Part shown: piece by piece, positions 27,690 to 36,100 of the stretch | Layout: the number at the start of each line of letters is the position of its first letter | Numbering within the stretch: the stretch's first letter is position 1 | NCBI GenBank assembly: GCA_002753515.1 | Contig: PEAK01000014.1 | Span: 1 to 64,000 of the forward strand | Direction of reading: 5' to 3' | Length of the DNA stretch: 64,000 nucleotides | Origin: Magnetococcales bacterium | GTDB taxonomy: Bacteria; Pseudomonadota; Magnetococcia; Magnetococcales; UBA8363 | Translations under genes and position numbers: made by a program | Notes under the pieces: model-generated | Seen by the model: only the letters and a program-made list of their open reading frames with translations | What the model was told of the DNA's origin: nothing | The model's database searches: none

Positions 27690-29555
27690 TCAGCATGAGA
27701 CCATCACCTTTCGACGCGTTTTTCTGGGTGCCCTGCCATCGCCATGCAACAGGTCCGAAGGGGCGGTTCTCGGGCGCAACGGCAAGCGCACCAAAACAAA
27801 CAGGGTCACCACGATCAACACGGCAAAAACCTCACCCATCGTAACGGCAATCGCCTTCCAAGGGAGGGGGAGAACCTCAAATTCGTATCCCGGGGGCAAC
27901 AATCCCCGGAAGCGAATGACCACCTGACGAAACCCATCTTCCAACAAGTAACGCAGGCCCGGAATCATGGCAAAAACAGCCAGGGAGCCGGCCACGGCAG
28001 TCGTCAGAGCCATTTGCCAGATCAGCTTGGCATAGATTCCGGTCCAACGAATGCCACGACTCAATAGAATACCGAAATGATGCTGCCGGTGACCAATCAA
28101 GGTGCCAACATTAGCCAACAACATGGCGCCCAAAAAGATACCAAAGGTCAGGGCATAGGCGGGAACCATCGTCGTCAGCAGATCGCTCAACAGGTTGAAA
28201 CGATTCAAAGCATCCTGATACATGGGATGGATATTGAACGCCTGCTGCCCATCCTTGGTGCGGACGGACAAAATGCTTTGGATCCCCCGGGTCAATTTGT
28301 TCGGATCGGGAACGTAAACGTGCAAAGCTTCAAAGGAAGTCCCGGAGCTGGTGACATTCCAGGGGACATAAATGGGACTTCCGATGCTGTCGTTGGCCCA
28401 ATCGGGGCACAACTCCTGACGCAACGGGCTGCCACGGGGCAGGCGGTGACACGGCAGCCAAAGATTGTTGTCGGTATCATGCAGCAACGTGTCCGCTTTG
28501 GAGGTATTGGGCGGGTTCCGACCGGTAATCTCCCCCAATCCTGGAAGCAATTTGGGTTTGGGACAACGATCCTTGGGGATTTCCGCCAATTCCACCAAGC
28601 CGCTGGCCTCGATCTCCCGGGCAACACACAAGGAAAATCCCAACACTTCCTGCAACGGGTAATTCGTTGACTTCAAGCGGGCATGATCTTGCGGGTCACC
28701 CACACCCTGGTTGACGGGATCATACACCAGGTCGGGGAAGTGATGGGCCGCCAAAAGGGCGTTGTAGGTGGTCAGGGGAAAGAGAAAAGCCACTTTCTCC
28801 ATGGCTGGGATGTGGTCGATCCAACGTACATGGAACGGCAATAGCTTGTCCACATCACCCACCATGACCCGCAGGTACAGTGTTGTCAGCACATCCTTGT
28901 ACTGATGGCTTTCCAACTTGTCGGGCAGGCGCCGTAATTTACGCTCCTCCAACAGGGGTTGAACCACATCTTTATAGGCCGCATAGTCAAATTGGGTGGC
29001 GAACAGCGATTCGTTCAGGACCAGACTCAAAGGCAAGTCGTACCATTCTTTCGTGGAGGGACCGGATTTCTGCTCGCGTTGCGGGGGGGGGGCATCCAGA
29101 TTCCAGAGGGGATCATTGGGATAAACCGCCCAGCCCACCAATGGAACACTGGTATCCCAAACGGCGTTGCCGGGCAGGGATATTTGCGGGCTGGTGTTGG
29201 CGATACGACGATAGGGATGCACCGAAATACCGAAGGATTCCCCGGGGATCCGCTCCTTCATTTCCTCCAGGCGATCCAGGATGCCAGAGTGGATACCGCC
29301 TTGATTTTGCCAGTGGGGCGTGGCCCAGATGGGCACCCCGTAGGGGCGTAACGTACCGAGCAGGGCATCGGTAAAGCGTTCCAGCAGCCCGGCGCGACTG
29401 CCGACCAACAGGAGTGCCATGGCTATGACCAAAGACAACAGCAATGTCAGCCAGGCGAAATCACGTCCCCCGCCAACACAGCCGAAACGACCACAGTTGA
29501 AGGAGCGCCAATAGGCCTTCCATCCCAGAGGTATCCAAACGGGAAGCCATGTCAT
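27690..29555 (-). CDS. FtsX/MacB-like permease with large periplasmic domain, no ATPase partner nearby
   Basis: This 621-residue membrane protein has the four-segment layout of type VII ABC permeases. One N-terminal span is at about 33-55, a periplasmic region of about 400 residues follows, and three spans are grouped at the C-terminus (about 460-485, 508-530 and 570-592). The N-terminal cytoplasmic tail has two close cysteines (FNCGRFGCVGG). The loop before the C-terminal segments (LIGHRQHHFGILLSRGIRW) resembles the coupling region of such permeases. ATG 29555 was chosen because GGAG lies 7 bases upstream; a TTG at 29591 is a weaker alternative. No ABC ATPase gene is adjacent, so its substrate and energising partner are unknown. 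Confidence 0.7.
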   Translation of the reverse strand: MTWLPVWIPLGWKAYWRSFNCGRFGCVGGGRDFAWLTLLLSLVIAMALLLVGSRAGLLERFTDALLGTLRPYGVPIWATPHWQNQGGIHSGILDRLEEMKERIPGESFGISVHPYRRIANTSPQISLPGNAVWDTSVPLVGWAVYPNDPLWNLDAPPPQREQKSGPSTKEWYDLPLSLVLNESLFATQFDYAAYKDVVQPLLEERKLRRLPDKLESHQYKDVLTTLYLRVMVGDVDKLLPFHVRWIDHIPAMEKVAFLFPLTTYNALLAAHHFPDLVYDPVNQGVGDPQDHARLKSTNYPLQEVLGFSLCVAREIEASGLVELAEIPKDRCPKPKLLPGLGEITGRNPPNTSKADTLLHDTDNNLWLPCHRLPRGSPLRQELCPDWANDSIGSPIYVPWNVTSSGTSFEALHVYVPDPNKLTRGIQSILSVRTKDGQQAFNIHPMYQDALNRFNLLSDLLTTMVPAYALTFGIFLGAMLLANVGTLIGHRQHHFGILLSRGIRWTGIYAKLIWQMALTTAVAGSLAVFAMIPGLRYLLEDGFRQVVIRFRGLLPPGYEFEVLPLPWKAIAVTMGEVFAVLIVVTLFVLVRLPLRPRTAPSDLLHGDGRAPRKTRRKVMVSC

Positions 29556-30003
29556 AAGCCAACTCCGCAATTGCCCAGCGGGCAGTCGCAATCAGGTCTT
29601 AAAAATTGTTGAACAATACCACAACTATCATCCATTCTCGACCTTTTGCCCGCCCCATGCGCAATATTTTTTCCAGGGTTCGCCTGACACACCAAACACG
29701 ACCGCAAGCCACACAGTCCAACACTGACAGGTTGCTTCATCACAATCTTTATGCCACAGTTAAACCGCAATCAGTACGGGATATGTAGTTTTTCAGCGTC
29801 ATTCCCGCGAAAGCGGGAATCCAAAAAGCTAGGGAATGGTGTGTAGGTTTCCTGGATCCCCGCTTTCGCGGGGATGACAATAACTACACATTCCAAGTTG
29901 GCTGCAGTTTAGACGGTGTTCGATCCAAAGTGTCCGCAACGATTCCAATTACCACAGAAAAACCGGGAAACTGGCGATTCCTAGCCTTTTCAAAAGACAA
30001 AAC
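29556..30003. other. Intergenic region between divergent genes containing a fold-back element
   Basis: This 448-base gap separates the permease gene (leftward) from the TauD-like gene (rightward). A fold-back element occupies 29761-29911. The left part holds a 13-base palindrome ATTGTTGAACAAT near 29607, which could be an operator. I see no other gene or RNA here. Confidence 0.5.
29761..29911. mobile_element. MITE-like fold-back element, copy 1 (151 bp)
   Basis: The ends are TAAACCGCAATCA and, inverted, TAAACTGCAGCCA. Inside are two palindromic arms, ATTCCCGCGAAAGCGGGAAT and CCCCGCTTTCGCGGGG, so the whole element can fold into one long hairpin. A TA dinucleotide bounds both ends, as expected for a TA target-site duplication of IS630/Tc1-mariner-type elements. 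It is the most diverged of three copies and lies between divergent genes. It encodes no protein. Confidence 0.8.
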
Positions 30004-30909
30004 ATGAACGATACCATCAAAAATTCACCCTTTTTTCCTGGCAACAATGATCTCTACCAAGCCTGGAAAGAAAAAAAGCTCACCAATTATCCCAAAGATC
30101 TTGGTGACCTCGTGGTGGAAATCAGCAATCCTTTCTCCCTGAGCAAAGGGGAACGGGTGCAAATTCTCAGCCTCTGTGCCAAGGCCAATATGGCCATCTT
30201 TCATATACCAGCCTCCCAAAGAACGGATGACCCCCATCCCCTGCTGGCCATCATGGCACAGTTTGGGATTCAAGAACTGGACAAAAACCTGGGAGCCGGT
30301 TCCGATGGACTTTCGGCCCTCTCCCCAGGAGGTTCGGCCCATGCCCCGTTTTCCGAATATATCCCCTACAGGAAAGCGGCCATTGGCTGGCATACGGACG
30401 GCTATTATCACCCAGCGGATCATCAAATACGCACCCTGTGCCTGTACTGCAAGCGACCTTCCGATATCGGCGGGGAAAACAGCCTGTGGGACCACGAAAT
30501 GGCTTATATCCGTTTGCGGGATGACAATCCAGATTTCATCCCCACGCTCATGGATACCACGATCATGACCATCCCGGCCCGAATGGAAAATGGCCAAGTG
30601 GCTCGCCCGGAACGCACCGGTCCGGTTTTCTCCATTCATCCCCGGGACGGTCACCTCCACATGCGTTATACCCATCGTACCATCAGTATTCGCTGGCGTG
30701 ATGATGACATTGCCCGGCCAGCGGTCAAGGCATTACGGACCCTGTTCGAGTCTCCCTCTCCCCAACACTTCCGGGGTCGGTTGGAGGCCGGATGGGGCCT
30801 GATCTGTCATAACGTACTCCACACCCGGGAGGCATTTCACGACACATCCGAACATGAAAAAAGGATCCTTTTCCGCGCACGATATTTTGACCGCCTCCCG
30901 GACGCATGA
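30004..30909 (+). CDS. TauD/TfdA-like Fe(II)/2-oxoglutarate-dependent oxygenase
   Basis: This 301-residue soluble enzyme has the non-haem iron triad HxD...H: His130 and Asp132 in IGWHTDGYYH, and a distal His near 269-273 in CHNVLHTREAF. A 2-oxoglutarate-binding arginine follows in RILFRARY. The substrate is unknown. Taurine-dioxygenase relatives hydroxylate small sulfonates, amino acids or clavaminate-like compounds, and this protein is too divergent for a specific call. It stands alone, with the phosphatase gene convergent 53 bases away. Confidence 0.82.
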   Translation: MNDTIKNSPFFPGNNDLYQAWKEKKLTNYPKDLGDLVVEISNPFSLSKGERVQILSLCAKANMAIFHIPASQRTDDPHPLLAIMAQFGIQELDKNLGAGSDGLSALSPGGSAHAPFSEYIPYRKAAIGWHTDGYYHPADHQIRTLCLYCKRPSDIGGENSLWDHEMAYIRLRDDNPDFIPTLMDTTIMTIPARMENGQVARPERTGPVFSIHPRDGHLHMRYTHRTISIRWRDDDIARPAVKALRTLFESPSPQHFRGRLEAGWGLICHNVLHTREAFHDTSEHEKRILFRARYFDRLPDA

Positions 30910-30962
30910 CCAAGTAACACTATCCCATTGGTTCTCTCATTTCTCATTCCGGGGATCATCGA

Positions 30963-32756
30963 TCAAACCTTGAGGAGTGGTCGAAACATCAACTCCATCA
31001 AAGTCAGGTCGTCGCTCTGCGTCCCGGATTGATACGCCTTGATCTTGTCCATGATGACACCAAGGGGGTGCCCTTCCCGAAGGTGCCAAGCCAATAGGTG
31101 TTTCAAATTATCCATACCAAACATGGTCCCATTCAAGTCTTGAACTTCAATAAAACCATCGGAAAACGCGTAAACCCGATCCGTTTCTTCGATACGAACG
31201 GACTGCATGATCGCGTCCAGCTCAAGATTGGGCAATATGCCCAAGGGACATTGGTTGGATAGTAAGGAATGAATCAGATGCTCGCCACGAAAATGTAATA
31301 CTTCCGGGATTCCACAGTTCCAGATTGCAAGCCGCCTCTCACCAGGGTCAAAAGCGAGCATTACGGCCGCCAGGTAAAGTTGCCGGGGAAGCTTGAGATA
31401 CAATTTCCTATTGATTTCGGCGAGAATACTCTGCGGGTCACAATCCTTTTGCGTCATGGTGTAGAAAATATCCGCGACCATGGGGCTTCCCAAAGCCGAT
31501 GGAAGCCCGTGTCCCGTAAAATCACCCAGCATATAATGGCGGTGACCATTGGGACGGATCGCCGAAAATAAAAAATCGCCAGCTATCCTTTCCATGGGCA
31601 ATGATAAAGTTTGTACTCCTTCACTCACAAACAATCCCGTGGCATTGATCCTCTCCAGGGTACTCTCAACGATATCTTTCTCGTAGGCAAGATTATCTCT
31701 ATGTTTTTCAACAATTTCCAAGGTACTCATTATTTTTTTCCGACTCTTTATGAGTTCGGACATCACAAGTCGGTTCTTGCGAAAAAAATCTGTAATGAAG
31801 CCAAACGTCACCAACATGGCCAACGAGGAAATACCAAAGATGAAATGCCGTCGGAAACGTATTTCGGACACCCTTTCCTCCAAGGAGGCATGCAATTCAC
31901 CATATAAATTCACATGACATAGTGCAATCTCATCCATGATGCCTGTGGCAATATTGAAGAAACGATATGCTTTATTCTCTTTATTATCATCCAACAGAAA
32001 AGACTTGCTCAGATTAATAATTGATACCAATTTAGGTTGCACCTTGTCGTTGAAACAGGAAAATACAGATTGCAAAACGGGCGCGTCCACACGTGAATAA
32101 CTCTGTATTTCTTTAATCCTCTCCATGCCACTCCCGATATTGCCCAACACAGCACCGAATTGAAGCAAATCTTCGGACGTTTTCTCTTTGGAAAACAGAA
32201 TACGACTGACAAGGGCACGCATGCGCCCGGTACTTTCCCCGATCTCTGGATAACGTTCAATATACATTTGCTTCAAATTGTACATGACAGCATCCGATTC
32301 AACAAATACACGTGAACTCAACGCTGTCATGAGAACAACTTCCCTGACACTGGCAATCAACATCGTGTGAAGGGTAAAAAGTGAATCCGGTGCATTATTA
32401 TAGCTGTCAGGATTAAAACCATCCCTGATAACAAATCCCAACTCATGAAATTCTTCTGGGAATGGCGTTTTATCCTTCTGTAAAGCATCCTGCAATAATT
32501 GCCATTGATCATGTATCTTCTTGTTAGATAACTTATTTTCCTCAGAAATACTCAACTGTGCCAATCCACGAAGCTTTTGCATTTTCGTAATCAGATCGCT
32601 CAACTCAAAAATTTTATGGATACCATCAATTCCTTGGTTGGTTAACCTTTCACTGATATAATTTTCATCAATAATTCGATAAAGAGAAATTACCACTAGA
32701 ACGATGGGGACCATCGTAGCGGCGAAATAACGCACAAATGAGATTTTAGTTGGCAC
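30963..32756 (-). CDS. Membrane PP2C-type (SpoIIE-like) serine phosphatase
   Basis: This 597-residue protein has an N-terminal transmembrane segment (about 9-28), a roughly 260-residue helical extracytoplasmic sensor region and a second span near 298-320. A coiled-coil linker leads to a C-terminal SpoIIE phosphatase domain: ERIAGDFLFSAI, YMLGDFTGHGLPSALGSPMV, DRVYAFSDGFIEVQD and QSDDLTLMELMF supply the metal-binding aspartates. Such phosphatases usually act on anti-sigma antagonists (STAS proteins) in partner-switching pathways. No STAS or anti-sigma gene is adjacent. The small gene just upstream may be cotranscribed. Confidence 0.86.
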   Translation of the reverse strand: MPTKISFVRYFAATMVPIVLVVISLYRIIDENYISERLTNQGIDGIHKIFELSDLITKMQKLRGLAQLSISEENKLSNKKIHDQWQLLQDALQKDKTPFPEEFHELGFVIRDGFNPDSYNNAPDSLFTLHTMLIASVREVVLMTALSSRVFVESDAVMYNLKQMYIERYPEIGESTGRMRALVSRILFSKEKTSEDLLQFGAVLGNIGSGMERIKEIQSYSRVDAPVLQSVFSCFNDKVQPKLVSIINLSKSFLLDDNKENKAYRFFNIATGIMDEIALCHVNLYGELHASLEERVSEIRFRRHFIFGISSLAMLVTFGFITDFFRKNRLVMSELIKSRKKIMSTLEIVEKHRDNLAYEKDIVESTLERINATGLFVSEGVQTLSLPMERIAGDFLFSAIRPNGHRHYMLGDFTGHGLPSALGSPMVADIFYTMTQKDCDPQSILAEINRKLYLKLPRQLYLAAVMLAFDPGERRLAIWNCGIPEVLHFRGEHLIHSLLSNQCPLGILPNLELDAIMQSVRIEETDRVYAFSDGFIEVQDLNGTMFGMDNLKHLLAWHLREGHPLGVIMDKIKAYQSGTQSDDLTLMELMFRPLLKV

Positions 32757-32789
32757 AGGTGTGGGTCAATTTCCGAAAGCAGTAACCAT

Positions 32790-33047
32790 TCATGCAAGTT
32801 TCTTATAATAATGAAAATGGGCCATTCCGGCAAGTGCCCTGAGAATTTCCTGAAGTTGTCCAGGGTCGCACGATAACATGTCTGTCACGTATTCCTTTCC
32901 CTGAGAGTGCCCTTCCATACCACTCCAAAACACCTCGTAACCCCGTCTCGCAAAATCCGGGGGTGTCGATGCGGTAACCGATACCACACGCCAATCTGTT
33001 ACAAAAATAAATCGATTGTGTGTGCAATCCTCGTACACCTGCCCCAT
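32790..33047 (-). CDS. Small hypothetical protein (85 aa) upstream of the PP2C gene
   Basis: This unrecognised ORF ends 33 bases before the phosphatase gene on the same strand. The product is soluble, with a beta-rich first half (NRFIFVTDWRVVSVTAS), a central FARRGYEVFWSGMEG segment and a helical C-terminus (GQLQEILRALAGMAHFHYY). No ribosome binding site is evident before ATG 33047. Size and location would suit a partner or regulator of the phosphatase, but it lacks recognisable STAS motifs. Coding status is uncertain. Confidence 0.45.
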   Translation of the reverse strand: MGQVYEDCTHNRFIFVTDWRVVSVTASTPPDFARRGYEVFWSGMEGHSQGKEYVTDMLSCDPGQLQEILRALAGMAHFHYYKKLA

Positions 33048-33100
33048 AATATGAATGATTGTTCAATAATGTGCGACAAACACCAACAGGGGCATGCTCC

Positions 33101-36100
33101 ATGGCTGAGGACATTACGGGATTCGGAACTGATACGAATCTGGATCAAGCAGGTGATCGACAAAACCTCGACGATATGACGGTTTTGCAAAACGTGCAAA
33201 CCCAGAACATGGATGCCGAAGAGGGTAGCCACGGCCCCCATGCCAATACAAGTGAACAGACGAACACCGCCAACGTGCAAATGGGTAGTGACATTGGCCG
33301 CGTTGAGGATGGCGTTATCGATGGATTTAACGCCATGACAAGCGGCATCGTCGATTCCATGAGTACAACCAGAGAAAGTTCCGTGGCAGAACCCATGGAA
33401 ATCCCCTCTGGCCAGGGGATTGTTGTACCCGTTACGGGTGAAAACGAAAAAAATCAAGGTAATGGACTTGAGACAACACCTACTGTCAACGGGGGAGGCG
33501 TTGCCCTGGAGCCCCAGCCCATTGCGATCTCTGAACCCATGGCAAAAGCTGCAATCGAGTCGCACTCGGCTCCCAACGAACCAGAACCTGCATCCCTGCC
33601 AGACATGCGGATGTCACCCGGGGTTGAACCGGCTCCGCAACCCCACCCTGTATCCCCTCCTTCGCATCTTGTCGTTGAACCTCATGTTGTGTTGGCTGAA
33701 CCCATTGCCGGATCAGCGTCGGAAAAAACACATAAACCAGTTATTACACCCGCTCCCGAGCCTACACATGCCCCGGAAGCGGTTTCAGTGCCTGAGCCCG
33801 CTCATACCGTCGAGCCCGTTGTTACTCCAGAACCCACTCCCGAGCCGGTTCGCACCGCAGAGCCCACCCCTGAGCCGGTTCTCACCGCAGAACCAACTCC
33901 CGAGCCGGTTCTCACCGCAGAGCCCACCCCTGAGCCGGTTCTCACCGCAGAGCCCACCCCTGAGCCGGTTCTCACCGCAGAGCCCACCCCTGAGCCGGTT
34001 CTCACCGCAGAACCAACTCCCGAGCCGGTTCTCACCGCAGAACCAACTCCCGAGCCGGTTCTCACCACAGAACCAACTCCCGAGCCGGTTCTTACCGCTG
34101 AGCCTACTCCCGAGCCGGTTCGCACCGCAGAGCCAACTCCCGAGCCGGTTCTCACCGCAGAGCCAACTCCTGAGCCGGTTCTCACCGCAGAGCCAACTCC
34201 TGAGCCGGTTCTCACCGCAGAGCCAACTCCTGAGCCGGTTCTCACCGCAGAACCAACTCCTGAGCCGGTTCTCACCGCAGAGCCAACCCCCGAGCCCGAA
34301 CCTACTGTGAAACCGGAACCTGAAGCGAATATCGATACAACCGCCGAGGTTCCTGTCCTGCATGTCGCTGACGCCAGCGGTACCGAGGACAACGCCATCC
34401 CCCTTCATCTTTCAGCCATTCTGACCGATACCGATGGCTCGGAAACACTCAGCATCCATATTGCCGGGGTCCCTGAAGGTGCAGAGCTATCCGCTGGTAT
34501 TCACAACACGGATGGCACCTGGCTTTTGTCTGGCAACGAATTGTCCGGCCTGACGATCCATCCACCTGCCAATTCCGATGTCGACTTTAACCTTCAAGTG
34601 TCCGCCACAAGTACCGAAGCGGACGGTGGTGCCTCCTCTACCATTACCGGCACCCTCAATGTTTCCGTCACCCCCGAAGCCGACCAACCCGTGCTTGTCG
34701 TCCACAATGCCACGGGTACGGAAGATCACCCCATTGCCTTGGATCTATCGGCAGTTCTGACCGATACCGATGGTTCCGAGTCACTTTCCATCCACATTGC
34801 CGGCGTTCCCGAGGGTGCAGAGCTTTCTGCGGGTATCGATAATGGCAATGGCACGTGGACCCTTGGTCCGGCGGACCTCAACCATCTCAGCATTACACCC
34901 GCACACAATTCTGATGCGGATTTCACACTTTCGGTCACTGCAACATCCCGCGAAATGCACGGTGATTCCAGCGCCAGTGTTCACAGCACCATTGATGTCG
35001 TCATAAACCCTGATGCCGATTTGCCCGTCCTGACCTTGGCGGACACCCAGGGACGGGAAGATCATGCCATACCCTTGGATATTGCCATTGCCCTGGGGGA
35101 TGGGGATGGTTCGGAACGCCTGACCGATGGCATCGTCCTGACCAATATTCCCGATGGCGCCACCTTGAACAAAGGTGAAGCGGGAGCTGACCACACCTGG
35201 ATCATCCATCACGAAGATTTGGCCGTTACTGGACACAACGCCGATGGTCAACCCATTTCATGGGCGGTTCCAGGACTGACCATCACCCCACCCGCCGATA
35301 GCGGTGCCGATTTTAATGTTGGTGTTTTGGTAGCGGTTCATGACGGGGTCTCCGAACGAAGCGAAACCGGAACCATTGCTGTACATATTGCCGCAGTCGC
35401 TGATCCGGTTGACTTGGACGTTGGCAACGCTGCCGGCACGGAGGATACCGCCATTCCCCTGGATATTCATTTGGCCCTTCAGGATACGGACGGCTCCGAA
35501 CATCTCGCGGGGGATATCACCGTGACCGGCGTCCCGGACGGGGCCCATTTGTCCCTGGGTGAAGCGGGTCCAGATCATACGTGGGTCATTCATCCGGAAG
35601 AATTGCACGTCTCGGCCCATAACGACGATGGCGTTCCAATCGCCTGGGATATACCCGGTCTGACCATCACACCGGCAACCGACAGCGATGCCACTATCGC
35701 ATTGGGCATTCAGGTCACCACCAGCGATGGTACGGACAGCCATACGGTAACAGGTGTATTGGACGTTTTGGTCACCCCCGAAGCCGATGCGCCCACAGTA
35801 CACGTTGCCGATGCTTCGGGTCTCGAAGACCAACCCATTGCCTTGGATATTGCAGCCGCCTTGACAGATATCGATGGTTCCGAATCCTTGTCCGTTACCA
35901 TTTCGGGCGTCCCGGAGGGGGCAACACTCTCCGCAGGCATCGACAATCATGATGGCAGTTGGACCCTGACCTCGGGGCAATGGCAGGGTTTGACCATCAC
36001 CCCGGCCAGCAATTCCGATGACGATTTCAGTCTGAATGTCACGGCCCGCAGCACCGATGGCAGCAGCACGGCAATCACCACTGGCATCGTAGATGTCCAA

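Noticed and set aside
29592-30003. Search for tRNA, small RNA or CRISPR in the largest gap
   Set aside because: No cloverleaf and no regularly spaced direct repeats; only the fold-back element is supported.
33785-34408. Long minus-strand ORFs rich in GENRLRSWL or GSAVRTGSGV repeats
   Set aside because: They are mirror readings of the 30-bp coding repeat, whose period keeps every frame open. No ribosome binding sites or recognisable domains.
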